From NCBI GenBank assembly GCA_031426815.1, contig JASJPG010000089.1, positions 1 to 22,358 on the forward strand: 22,358 nt of DNA, given 5' to 3'. Every line of letters begins with the position of its first letter. Within the stretch, counting starts at the first letter, position 1. Under the pieces are notes generated by a model that was not told the DNA's origin, ran no database searches, and saw only the letters and a program-made list of their open reading frames with translations. Positions 7,570-14,765 of the stretch are shown here, piece after piece. This stretch comes from PFJX01 sp031426815. Lineage in GTDB: Bacteria > Pseudomonadota > Gammaproteobacteria > Burkholderiales > Thiobacillaceae. The translations under genes and the position numbers were made by a program.

Positions 7570-7878
7570 TTAACTCGTTTTCGCGTCCAGCGCCGCCTGA
7601 TAAGTCGCATCCAGCGCGGCCTGGTATTGCGCCAGCAATTCCATCGGGATGCCGGTGAGCGAGCCGATCGGGTTCACCGGATCGCCGAAGTCGTTGAGGA
7701 TGGCGCCCTCGATCGGGCAGATGCTGGTGCACTGGGCATCCATGAAGTCGCCGATGCATTCGGTGCACTTGTCCGGGTTGATCAGAAAGTGTGGGCTGGC
7801 CTGATAGATCGCCTGGTTCGGGCAGAGCGGTTCGCAGGCATAGCAGTTGACGCAGGATTCGATGATTTCGTAAGCCAT
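7570..7878 (-). CDS. fdxN: 2[4Fe-4S] ferredoxin, nif-specific (FdxN type)
   Basis: A 102-residue low-potential electron carrier placed directly after nifB, as in many diazotrophs. The first cluster motif is C9-x2-C12-x2-C15-x3-C19-P. The second is the expanded form C38-x2-C41-x8-C50-x3-C54-P, typical of nif-linked ferredoxins. FdxN-type proteins supply electrons for NifB chemistry or nitrogenase. The C-terminus contains a tandem copy of YQAALDA (a 24-base duplication at about 7579-7626), which lengthens the tail. It is 12 bp downstream of nifB and 9 bp upstream of the nifO-like gene. Confidence 0.93.
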   Translation of the reverse strand: MAYEIIESCVNCYACEPLCPNQAIYQASPHFLINPDKCTECIGDFMDAQCTSICPIEGAILNDFGDPVNPIGSLTGIPMELLAQYQAALDATYQAALDAKTS

Positions 7879-7890
7879 GATCGCCGCTCC

Positions 7891-9399
7891 TTATGCCGCT
7901 TTCTGTTGCACGAGCGGCTTGGCATCCAGCTTGCCGGCCGCGCCCATTTCCGCGTACACGGCCAGCACCGCGTCCTCGATGGCTTCCATCGCGTGTTCGC
8001 CGTTGGGCTGGATGCCGGCGGCTTCGAGCGGTCCCCAGGGTTCGTAGCCGACCTTGGAACAGAGCACGACTTCGCAGCCGGCCAGTTCGCGGATGGTCAC
8101 GTCGAGCGCGGATTCGCCGTCGCCGCAGGTGTCGCCGCCTTCGCAGTACGGCGTCGTCTTGCGGTGGCTGATGAAGCGCACGCCGGCGGGCGACGCCTCG
8201 TAGACCAGGAACTCGCGGGCATGGCCAAAGTGTTCGTTGATCACACCGCCGCCTTTGGTGGCGACTGCCATCAACACCGGGCGGGTTTCCGCGACGGACT
8301 TCTTCAAGCCCTGGATGGCGATCAGCTCGGCCTTGGCGGCGCTGGCCTGATCCTTGATCTCCAGTTCACGGGCGATCTGGGCATGCACCTCGGCGCGCTT
8401 GATCATCGCCGCCGGGTAGTCGATTTCCATGTCTTCGATCTTGTCCAGCGTGAACTCCTGGCCGCGATCCTCGCCGAGCAGGCCGACCGCGTCGGCGCGG
8501 CACTGGCGGCAGTGGCGCATCATGTTCATGTCGCCGGAACAGGCATCCTGCAGCTTCTGCAGTTCCTCGTGGGTCGGGCTGGCCTGGCCCATGAGGCCGT
8601 AGAAAGTGCCGTGTTCCGGCTCGGCGATCAGCGGCATGACGTTGTGCAGGAAGGCGCCTTTCGCCTTGACCACCTTCGACACTTCGACCAGATGCTCGTC
8701 GTTGACGCCGGGGATCATCACCGAGTTGACCTTCACCAGGATGCCGCGTGCGGTCAGCATCTCCAGGCCCTTCTGCTGCTGCTCGATCAGGATCGCCGCA
8801 CCCTCGCGGCCCATGATGCGTTTGTTGTTCCAGAAGATCCACGGGTAGATCTTGGCGCCGACATCGGGGTCGACGCAGTTGATCGTGATGGTGACGTGGT
8901 CGATGTTGTGCTTGCTCAACTCTTCGATCGACTCGGGCAGCGCGAGACCGTTGGTGGACACGCACAGCTTGATGTCCGGCGCCTTTTCCGACAGTTCGCG
9001 GAAGGTGGCGAAGGTGCGCTCCGGGTTCGCGAGCGGGTCTCCGGGTCCGGCGATGCCGAGTACCGTCATCTGCGGGATGTTGGCCGCCACCGCCATCACC
9101 TTCTTCACCGCCTGCGCCGAGGTCAGCACTTCCGACACGACGCCGGGGCGCGACTCGTTCGAGCAGTCGTATTTGCGGTTGCAGTAATGGCACTGGATGT
9201 TGCAGGCGGGGGCCACGGCGACGTGCATACGGGCGAAATAGTGATGCGCCTGCTCGGAATAGCACGGGTGGTTGTGCACTTTTTCGCGGATATGGTCCGG
9301 CAGATGGCTGAGCTGATCGCCGGTGGAACCGCAGGAGTGGGAATCGCAGCCGCCACCGGCTTCGGCAGCGGAACTGGCATTGAGTACGGGAAGGTCCAC
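7891..9399 (-). CDS. nifB: FeMo-cofactor maturase NifB (radical SAM, NifX-like tail)
   Basis: Builds the carbide-containing NifB-co precursor of FeMo-co from two [4Fe-4S] units and S-adenosylmethionine. At 502 residues it is the long two-domain form. The radical SAM motif is C66-x3-C70-x2-C73 (ACNIQCHYC). Accessory cysteines occur in CDSHSCGS (N-terminus), NHPCYSEQ and MRHCRQCRADAVGLLGEDRG. A NifX/NafY-like domain fills about 375-490 (ATKGGGVINEHFGHAREFLVYE). The start codon is GTG, preceded by a strong GGAGGA at good spacing, with no competing ATG nearby. It is the first gene of the operon and has a sigma-54 promoter with two NifA sites upstream. All key residues are present, so it should be functional. 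Confidence 0.97.
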   Translation of the reverse strand: MDLPVLNASSAAEAGGGCDSHSCGSTGDQLSHLPDHIREKVHNHPCYSEQAHHYFARMHVAVAPACNIQCHYCNRKYDCSNESRPGVVSEVLTSAQAVKKVMAVAANIPQMTVLGIAGPGDPLANPERTFATFRELSEKAPDIKLCVSTNGLALPESIEELSKHNIDHVTITINCVDPDVGAKIYPWIFWNNKRIMGREGAAILIEQQQKGLEMLTARGILVKVNSVMIPGVNDEHLVEVSKVVKAKGAFLHNVMPLIAEPEHGTFYGLMGQASPTHEELQKLQDACSGDMNMMRHCRQCRADAVGLLGEDRGQEFTLDKIEDMEIDYPAAMIKRAEVHAQIARELEIKDQASAAKAELIAIQGLKKSVAETRPVLMAVATKGGGVINEHFGHAREFLVYEASPAGVRFISHRKTTPYCEGGDTCGDGESALDVTIRELAGCEVVLCSKVGYEPWGPLEAAGIQPNGEHAMEAIEDAVLAVYAEMGAAGKLDAKPLVQQKAA

Positions 9400-9432
9400 G
9401 GGTCGTCCTCCGGAAGTTGACGACCTGAGTAC

Positions 9433-9448
9433 TGCAAGCCGCGTGCCT
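9433..9448 (-). promoter_or_regulatory. Sigma-54 (-24/-12) promoter of nifB
   Basis: The minus strand reads AGGCACGCGGCTTGCA. It matches the consensus TGGCACG-N4-TTGCA at every position except the first T, with correct spacing between GG (9447-9446) and GC (9435-9434). The predicted start is near 9422, giving a 23-base leader that contains the GGAGGA ribosome site. It should need an enhancer-binding activator, most likely NifA. Confidence 0.85.
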
Positions 9449-9464
9449 GACTTCGCGGTGACGT

Positions 9465-9477
9465 TATCTAGATGTTT
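9465..9477 (+). promoter_or_regulatory. Possible IHF site between NifA sites and nifB promoter
   Basis: TATCTAGATGTTT differs from the IHF consensus WATCAA-N4-TTR at two positions. It sits in an A/T-rich stretch between the -24 element and the NifA sites, about 49 bases before the inferred start, where IHF normally bends nif promoters. This is a weak match supported mainly by position. Confidence 0.35.
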
Positions 9478-9510
9478 TTATTGAGAATTGACGCGTTGTG
9501 CTGCGGCTTC

Positions 9511-9526
9511 TGTCGGAAACGGCACA
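9511..9526. promoter_or_regulatory. NifA upstream activator site 1 (TGT-N10-ACA)
   Basis: TGTCGGAAACGGCACA fits the NifA operator exactly. It lies about 90-105 bases upstream of the inferred nifB start, within the usual distance. It is in the gap between nifB and the divergent-free upstream gene on the same strand, so nifB is its evident target. Confidence 0.8.
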
Positions 9527-9543
9527 GGCCGGAGCCGGTGGGT

Positions 9544-9559
9544 TGTGACGAAGGCGACA
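9544..9559. promoter_or_regulatory. NifA upstream activator site 2 (TGT-N10-ACA)
   Basis: TGTGACGAAGGCGACA is a second exact NifA operator. It lies 33 bp upstream of the first, close to three helical turns, so both sites face the same side of the DNA. It is about 25 bases past the stop of the upstream gene. Confidence 0.78.
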
Positions 9560-9584
9560 AATCCGAACGTCGCCGCCCGCGCGC

Positions 9585-12500
9585 TTATTCGTCGTGTCCG
9601 GCGGGCAGGGCGCGCAGGATCGTGGTGAGTTCCTCGATCGGCACCGGTCGCCCGAACAGGTAGCCCTGGAAGGATTTGCAACCATGTTCTTCCAGGAAGT
9701 CATGCTGTTCGCGGGTTTCCACGCCTTCGGCGATGACGTTCAGCCCGAAGGTCTTGCCCAGCGCCAGAACCGTGCGGGTGATGGTGGCGTCGTTCTCGTT
9801 GCAGAGCGAGTCGCGCACGAAGGACTGGTCGATCTTGATCTGGTCCAGTGGCAGGCGCTTCAGATAAGCCAGCGAGGAGTAGCCGGTGCCGAAGTCGTCG
9901 AGGGAAAAACCGACGCCATGTTCCTTCAGCGCCTGCATCTTGGCGATAACGTTATCGACCCCTTCCAGCATCATGCTTTCGGTCAGTTCCAGCTTCAGGC
10001 CGAGCGGATTCGCGCCGGCATGCTTCAGCGCGCCGATGACGCGTTCGACGAAATCAGCCTGGCGGAATTGGCGGGCGCTGACGTTGACCGAAATGCTCAG
10101 ATGGCGGGTTGCCGTATTGGCCTGCCAGAGGGCAAGCTGGTTGCAGGCAATTTCCAGTACCTGCTGGCCCAGGTGCAGAATTAGTCCGCTCGATTCCGCG
10201 AGGGCGATGAAGGCGATCGGAGAGATCAGGCCTTGCGCGGGATGCTGCCAGCGCACCAGCGCCTCGGCGCCATGGATGCGCCCTTCGCTATCGACCTGGG
10301 GCTGATAGTAGACCAGGAATTCCTTGCGCTTCAGGCCGCTGCGGAGTTCCTTTTCCAGGCCGGCGCGGGCTTCCACGGCGGCTTGCATGGCGGGGTCGAA
10401 GAAGTTCAGGCTGTTGCGGCCGCTTGCTTTGGCTTGGTACATGGCCAGATCGGCCCGCTTGAGCAGTTCCTCGACGCTGTTGTCATGACTGTGGAACAAC
10501 GTGATGCCGATGCTGGCGCTGCTGTGATGGTCGCCTTCGCCCAGTTTGTAGGGCTGGTTCAGCCCGGCCAGGATTTTTTCGCCGACGATTTCGGCCAGGA
10601 CCGCAGCCTGATCGCGGTCTTCGCCGAGTTCGTCGAGCATGACGATGAACTCGTCGCCGCCCAGGCGGGCCACCGTGTCTTCTTCGCGTACGCAGGATTT
10701 CAGGCGTTCCGCGGTCTGCATCAGCAAGCGGTCGCCCATGTCGTGGCCCTGGGTGTCGTTCAGCGTCTTGAAGTTGTCCAGATCGATGAACAGCAGGGCG
10801 CCGAATTTGTTTGCCCGTGCCCGCGACAGGACCGCCTGATGCAGGCGTTCCAGCAGCAGGCGCCGGTTGGGCAGGCCGGTGAGGCCGTCGTACAGGGCCA
10901 TGTATTCGATCTGCGCTTCGGCTTTCTTGCGCTGGCTGATGTCGAGGAAGGTGCCGACATAGTGGCAAACCTCGCTGGTGTCGTCGTGCACCACGGTGAT
11001 GTTCAGCCACTCGGGATAAACCTCGCCGTTCTTGCGGCGGTTCCAGATTTCGCCTTGCCAATAGCCGTTGTTCTTGAGATCCCGCCACATGGCGCGATAG
11101 AAGCTGGGCTCCTGGTGACCGGACTTGAGCAGGGCGGGGGTCCGGCCGATAGCCTCCTCCGGCGTGTAACCGGTCAATTCGGTGAAGGCGTGATTGACGC
11201 GCAGGATGCGGCCATTCTCGTCGGTGATGAGCATGCCTTCCTGCGTCTCGAAAGCGACCGCGGCGACGCGCTGGTCGGCATCCTGGCGCTTGCGTTCGGT
11301 GATGTCCTGGAAGGTCACCACGACGCCGCGGACGCCGTCCTTGTCCCGCATCGGCGTGATGGAATACTGCACCGGGATGCGGGTTTCGTCGGCGCGGATG
11401 ACCTGGGCTTCGCCCTCGCGCTGTTTGCCGTCGACCAGCGTGCTGCGCAGGGGGCAGGCATCGTCCCAGATATCTTTGCTGCGGCTTTCCAGGAAGTGGA
11501 ACATCGGGTGCTGCACGCTGCCCTGCAATTCTTCCCGCCGGTAGCCGAGAATTTGCAGGGCCGCCTCATTGATGAAGCTGCAGTGGCCGTCTCGATTGAA
11601 GCCGCAGACGCCTTCCGCCAGGCTGCCCAGCAGCAATTCGCGGTCCTGCGCGGCCTTGGCGATCTGCCGGTTGTCGCGGCGCAGACGCCAGGCCACGCTG
11701 CCGGCCAGGATCAGCAGCAGGAGCAGGACGGTATTGATTTCCCACCAGTATTTTTCCGCCACATCGCGTGCGTCGAATTGGTCGAGCCGTCCCGGATACG
11801 CCTTCAGGCGGAGCAGGATGCCTTCCAGCGGGGTGTAGTCGCCGGGCGGCGCAAAACCGTGGAAGTTGCCGGCTTTGGCGGCAGCCGAGTCGGCCGGCAA
11901 TTTCAGCAAGGCCAGCGTGACGGCCTTGGCCAGCGGTTCGGGGACGCCGCGCATGGCGGCGAAGGGCCATTCGGGGACCAGATCGGTGGAGAGAAACAGC
12001 GGGAAATTCTGCTGCGGTTGCGGGTTCAGCACCCGGATCCGGGCCAGGTCCAGCTTGCCTTCCCGCGCCATGGCTTCCAGCACGCCGGTGCGCACGAAGC
12101 CGACGCTGGACAGCCCCTGCATGACCGCCGTCACCACCCTGTCCTGCGGCTGTCCGGTAAAGGTCAGCGATTTCACATCGCCGGGCAAGCTGATGCCGGC
12201 TTTGAGCAGGGTCCACTGCTGCACGCGGTATGCGCCGAGGGAGTTTTCGTAGACGGCGGCGACCTGCTGGCCGCGTACATCCTCCAGCGAACGAATGGCT
12301 GGGTGGTCGGCGCGGGTAAAGATGACGCCGCCGAGTTCCATCAACGGCCGGTTGCCGACCAGGGTCATCAGCGTGGCCATGGCGGCAAGGCCATGGCGGT
12401 TGCGCAGGATCACATACTGTTCCGGTTGGGTCAGGACGAAATCCAGACTGCCTGCGGCGACGGCCTTGTCCAGATCGGCGTTGTGCAGCGCTACGATGCT

Positions 12501-12686
12501 GAAGCGATGGCCGGGAACAGCCTTGTTCAGGTATTCCGCGGTCGGATTCCAGGCGGCAGCCGTGCTGGCGATGTCGCGATAGGCGAGCACCCCGATGCGC
12601 ACCGTTGCATCGGCGGCATTCGCGCCCAGCGGCAAGCAAAGCAGCCAGAGGGATATCGCTACGAGTTTGCCGAACAGGCGTTTCAT
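9585..12686 (-). CDS. PhnD-like sensor / PAS / PAS / GGDEF / EAL protein
   Basis: A 1033-residue inner-membrane cyclic-di-GMP enzyme. It has a signal peptide (1-24, ending GANA), then a periplasmic domain (about 26-300) like the phosphonate-binding PhnD family (RIGVLAYRDIA, DFVLTQPEQYV). One transmembrane helix (about 317-333) leads to two PAS domains (about 350-465 and 470-590). The GGDEF domain has an intact GGDEF at 676-680 and an RxxD inhibitory site (REED, 667-670). The EAL domain keeps EALVRW, LTES, DDFGTGYSS, KIDQSF and AEGVE. Both synthesis and breakdown of c-di-GMP are therefore possible. The ligand is unknown; the PhnD fold also binds other small oxyanions and ligands. The ATG has a modest GAAGAA site. 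Its stop lies just upstream of the nifB control region. An FNR-type palindrome lies about 90 bp upstream of its start. Confidence 0.92.
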   Translation of the reverse strand: MKRLFGKLVAISLWLLCLPLGANAADATVRIGVLAYRDIASTAAAWNPTAEYLNKAVPGHRFSIVALHNADLDKAVAAGSLDFVLTQPEQYVILRNRHGLAAMATLMTLVGNRPLMELGGVIFTRADHPAIRSLEDVRGQQVAAVYENSLGAYRVQQWTLLKAGISLPGDVKSLTFTGQPQDRVVTAVMQGLSSVGFVRTGVLEAMAREGKLDLARIRVLNPQPQQNFPLFLSTDLVPEWPFAAMRGVPEPLAKAVTLALLKLPADSAAAKAGNFHGFAPPGDYTPLEGILLRLKAYPGRLDQFDARDVAEKYWWEINTVLLLLLILAGSVAWRLRRDNRQIAKAAQDRELLLGSLAEGVCGFNRDGHCSFINEAALQILGYRREELQGSVQHPMFHFLESRSKDIWDDACPLRSTLVDGKQREGEAQVIRADETRIPVQYSITPMRDKDGVRGVVVTFQDITERKRQDADQRVAAVAFETQEGMLITDENGRILRVNHAFTELTGYTPEEAIGRTPALLKSGHQEPSFYRAMWRDLKNNGYWQGEIWNRRKNGEVYPEWLNITVVHDDTSEVCHYVGTFLDISQRKKAEAQIEYMALYDGLTGLPNRRLLLERLHQAVLSRARANKFGALLFIDLDNFKTLNDTQGHDMGDRLLMQTAERLKSCVREEDTVARLGGDEFIVMLDELGEDRDQAAVLAEIVGEKILAGLNQPYKLGEGDHHSSASIGITLFHSHDNSVEELLKRADLAMYQAKASGRNSLNFFDPAMQAAVEARAGLEKELRSGLKRKEFLVYYQPQVDSEGRIHGAEALVRWQHPAQGLISPIAFIALAESSGLILHLGQQVLEIACNQLALWQANTATRHLSISVNVSARQFRQADFVERVIGALKHAGANPLGLKLELTESMMLEGVDNVIAKMQALKEHGVGFSLDDFGTGYSSLAYLKRLPLDQIKIDQSFVRDSLCNENDATITRTVLALGKTFGLNVIAEGVETREQHDFLEEHGCKSFQGYLFGRPVPIEELTTILRALPAGHDE

Positions 12687-12769
12687 CTATTTCTTCACAT
12701 ATGACGGCTGAATCGGAGGGCTGAAACTGTGCAGTCTCGGAACCGAAAGTGCGTGCCCCGAACGTCTGC

Positions 12770-12783
12770 TTGACCAAGGTCAA
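12770..12783. promoter_or_regulatory. FNR/DNR-type palindrome upstream of the PhnD-GGDEF-EAL gene
   Basis: TTGACCAAGGTCAA has perfect 6-base arms and fits the Crp/Fnr half-site layout TTGAy-N4-rTCAA. It is centred about 90 bases before the ATG of the gene at 12686. No clear -10 box was found at the ideal distance, so whether it activates or represses is open. The window encodes a Crp/Fnr protein with a compatible recognition helix. Confidence 0.5.
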
Positions 12784-12874
12784 CCAAAACCCTGTGAAGA
12801 ATATAGGAATTCGGCTGCGTTAAAGCATCTTGCTGAAAGGTTCCGCGTGCCGCGCATTGCGCCACTCGCGTGGA

Positions 12875-12953
12875 GCGCCGGCGTCTCGCCGGCTTTTTAC
12901 CCGCGAGCCGGCATGGTTGAACGACGCACAAACAGCCGGCGGGACGCCGGCGC
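12875..12953. repeat. Palindromic repeat, GCGCCGGCGTC type
   Basis: Arms of 20 bases (12875-12894 and 12934-12953) pair with one mismatch around a 39-base loop. The arms themselves are rich in GCCGGC. The element lies between the stop of the retropepsin-like gene and the upstream region of the PhnD-like gene, so it could act as a terminator-like structure for the former. Confidence 0.8.
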
Positions 12954-12982
12954 GCCTGTGAGGGGCGGCTTACGCCAAAGGT

Positions 12983-13570
12983 TCAGGGTTCGGTCACAGC
13001 CGCGAGGCGTTCCTTGTCCTGGTTGGCCAGCGCCACCGGGGCGGTGCTGTTCGGCGCCTCGGCACTGTTCATCTTGGGTTTGCCGCAGTTGCTCAGGGTC
13101 AGTTGCGGCGGATCGGTTTCGAAAATGAACGGCGAGGCCTTGGACAGGGCGCTGAGCCCCAGAATGAGGCGGGTCTTGCCGGGAAAGACGGCGGCCTGCA
13201 CGTCATGGATCCAGCATTCCTTGCCGATGCGCAGGGACTCGACGCGATAGACCGGGACCACCATTTCCTTGCCGTTGGCGAGCACGCCGCGCAACTGTTT
13301 CACGTAGGTGGCCTTGCCTTCGGCGGAGAGGGCCTTCAGCGCCACCTCGTTGATGGCGAGGTAGCCCGAGCCGGTGTCCACCATCATTTCCATGGCACCG
13401 AGACCGCTCATATAACTGTCGACATAGAACGTCGCCGCGCCGTTGTCGCGCATGGGAACCTTGGTGTCGAAGCGATCCGCTAGTGAGGATGCAGACATGC
13501 CAAACGCTGCAAAACCGGCAAGCAAAGTGAAGACACGCTTTCGCCGGTGGAAGTCGATCAATCGTTTCAT
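12983..13570 (-). CDS. Exported retropepsin-like (clan AA) aspartic protease
   Basis: A 195-residue protein with an N-terminal basic stretch and a hydrophobic segment (about 13-31, FTLLAGFAAFGMSASSLA), which looks like a signal peptide. The catalytic-type motif VDTGSGYLAINE has D65-T66-G67. ILGLSALSKASPFIFE near 130 matches the second conserved part (ILG-x-x-x-L) of bacterial single-domain retropepsins, which act as dimers. The C-terminal tail (about 155-195) looks disordered. The start at MKRLIDFH has AGGAG six bases upstream and was preferred to an ATG eight codons earlier. Its substrate is unknown. Neighbours give little help: a c-di-GMP gene downstream, and an exported EF-hand protein divergently upstream. 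Confidence 0.82.
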   Translation of the reverse strand: MKRLIDFHRRKRVFTLLAGFAAFGMSASSLADRFDTKVPMRDNGAATFYVDSYMSGLGAMEMMVDTGSGYLAINEVALKALSAEGKATYVKQLRGVLANGKEMVVPVYRVESLRIGKECWIHDVQAAVFPGKTRLILGLSALSKASPFIFETDPPQLTLSNCGKPKMNSAEAPNSTAPVALANQDKERLAAVTEP

Positions 13571-13702
13571 GGTTAGCTCCTGTCCGGCGCGCATACCAAA
13601 CAGGTTGCTGACCGATTACATCAATGCATTCAACACACTAAGTGCAATCCTGACATGGCAGGACTGCGCGTTTCCGTACTTGCCATCATCGTCCTGCGGC
13701 AG

Positions 13703-13750
13703 AAAAACTTGAGACAAAAATCGAATTTCCATCGACAAGTTTTTCGATTT
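13703..13750. repeat. Two overlapping, mutually exclusive inverted repeats
   Basis: AAAAACTTG (13703-13711) pairs exactly with CAAGTTTTT (13736-13744). AAATCGAA (13718-13725) pairs exactly with TTCGATTT (13743-13750). The right arms overlap, so only one stem can form at a time. The location in an A/T-rich divergent promoter gap suggests protein binding sites or a switchable leader, but neither is proven. Confidence 0.5.
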
Positions 13751-13810
13751 CAGTAGCGCATTCGCAGTGCCAACACACCTTGCCGCGTCGGCGCGAAAAA
13801 AATAAGTGGA

Positions 13811-13824
13811 TTGATAAATTTCAA
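13811..13824. promoter_or_regulatory. Possible FNR-like site upstream of the PRC-barrel gene
   Basis: TTGATAAATTTCAA matches TTGAT-N4-ATCAA at all but one position. It lies about 66 bases before the upstream ATG at 13884 and 190 before the preferred start at 14007. A/T-rich surroundings make chance matches more likely here. Confidence 0.3.
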
Positions 13825-13838
13825 TGCACGGGCATTTG

Positions 13839-13886
13839 CATGCTCACAGCATTTGCGGCACCTCCATAGAGAGGAGGCTGAGCATG
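13839..13886 (+). promoter_or_regulatory. Hairpin covering an upstream Shine-Dalgarno and ATG
   Basis: CATGCTCA (13839-13846) is the exact complement of TGAGCATG (13879-13886), which contains an ATG at 13884. Inside, CCTCC (13861-13865) pairs with GGAGG (13873-13877), the Shine-Dalgarno of that ATG. The ATG is in frame with the PRC-barrel gene and would add 41 residues before its signal peptide. The structure could hide this start or regulate a leader peptide. Confidence 0.45.
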
Positions 13887-14006
13887 AACCTTACTGTAAG
13901 CGCGGGCCGGGGATGCGACATCCCCCAACAGCACGCCAATACCGCTGCAGGCGGCCATAAAAATGCAGCCGCCGCCCGCATTCCCAAATCTGAAGGAGGA
14001 TTCACC

Positions 14007-14744
14007 ATGAACAATCGTTTCAACATGATTTTCCGCATGACCACGCTGAGCGCCGCGATGACCGTGGCGTTGGCGTCTCCCGCGTTCGCGGATCAGTACC
14101 GTTCCAGTTCATCGGGTATGTCGTCGGTCGGCCAGAGTGAGAAATTCGGCCAGGCCGACCTCAATCGCGATGGGAAGCTGAGCCGGAATGAATTCCAGGT
14201 GCTGCAGCAAAGCATGCAGTCCCAGCCTGGTGCAATGGCATCGACCGATAGCGGCCTGCTGAGCAAACGCGTCAAGGACGTGGAAGGGATGGATGTCTCC
14301 AATCAGGGCGGCGCAAAAATCGGCAAAGTCAAAGAACTGGTGGCGGGCCAACATGACAACAAGCTGTATGCCGTGATTTCGGTGGGGGGCTTCCTCGGTA
14401 TTGGCGATCACGTGATCACTCTGCCGCTGGATCAATTGGCTTGGCAGGATGACAAGCTGATCGCACCGACTTCGTCTTCCAAAAAAGAACTCAAGTCTCA
14501 GACAGAGCTTCCCCAAATGACTTATCGGGGACTTGATAACGATCTGGTCATTGGCAACTGGGGCGGCATGACCAGTACGCCAGGCAGTCAAATGGCTCAG
14601 TCTTTTGACACGCTGGATGCGAACAAGGATGAGCGGATCGATCGCTCCGAGTTCAGCGCTTTCGAAACCAGCGAGATGCCGGCACCGGCCAGCAGCGGTA
14701 CTACCGCACCGGGTAGCAGCGATATGCGTGAAAAGGCCTACTAG
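14007..14744 (+). CDS. Exported PRC-barrel protein with two EF-hands
   Basis: A 245-residue envelope protein. The signal peptide ends near ASPAFA-D (residue 28). An EF-hand loop with canonical spacing occurs at 51-62 (DLNRDGKLSRNE). A PRC-barrel-like domain fills about 87-170 (KDVEGMDVSNQGGAKIGKVKELV, GIGDHVITLPLDQL). A second EF-hand loop occurs at 204-215 (DANKDERIDRSE). The C-terminus is Ser/Thr/Pro/Ala-rich. The start at 14007 has GGAGGA in front and gives a proper signal peptide. An in-frame ATG at 13884 also has a Shine-Dalgarno but would bury the signal. Calcium binding is expected from the loops; the PRC barrel may bind RNA or protein. The next gene shares the RSEFSAFE ending, so the two are related in their last EF-hand. 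Confidence 0.85.
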   Translation: MNNRFNMIFRMTTLSAAMTVALASPAFADQYRSSSSGMSSVGQSEKFGQADLNRDGKLSRNEFQVLQQSMQSQPGAMASTDSGLLSKRVKDVEGMDVSNQGGAKIGKVKELVAGQHDNKLYAVISVGGFLGIGDHVITLPLDQLAWQDDKLIAPTSSSKKELKSQTELPQMTYRGLDNDLVIGNWGGMTSTPGSQMAQSFDTLDANKDERIDRSEFSAFETSEMPAPASSGTTAPGSSDMREKAY

Positions 14745-14765
14745 ACGTAAAACCAGAGAGGACAT

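Larger units (their letters stand above)
13571..14006. other. 436-bp divergent intergenic region
   Basis: This gap separates the minus-strand retropepsin-like gene from the plus-strand PRC-barrel gene and must hold the control regions of both. It is more A/T-rich than its surroundings in 13690-13830. Inside are overlapping inverted repeats (13703-13750), an FNR-like half-palindrome (13811-13824), and a structured stretch with an in-frame upstream ATG (13839-13886). I see no convincing sigma-70 hexamer pair and no exact sigma-54 site. Confidence 0.6.

Noticed and set aside
5837..7768. 643-codon extension of the flavodiiron frame
   Set aside because: The extra N-terminus overlaps the nifO-like and fdxN genes in another frame. 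The internal ATG at 7111 has a ribosome site and gives the usual family length.
7327..9420. Long plus-strand open frame (697 codons) opposite nifB and fdxN
   Set aside because: It overlaps genuine nifB, fdxN and nifO-like genes with conserved cysteine motifs; its own translation has no recognisable domain.
10233..12704. Long plus-strand open frame (823 codons) opposite the PhnD-GGDEF-EAL gene
   Set aside because: Antisense shadow of a gene with intact GGDEF and EAL motifs.
13830..13843. GG-N10-GC spacing on the plus strand before the PRC-barrel gene
   Set aside because: Only the two dinucleotides fit; nearly all other sigma-54 consensus positions fail.
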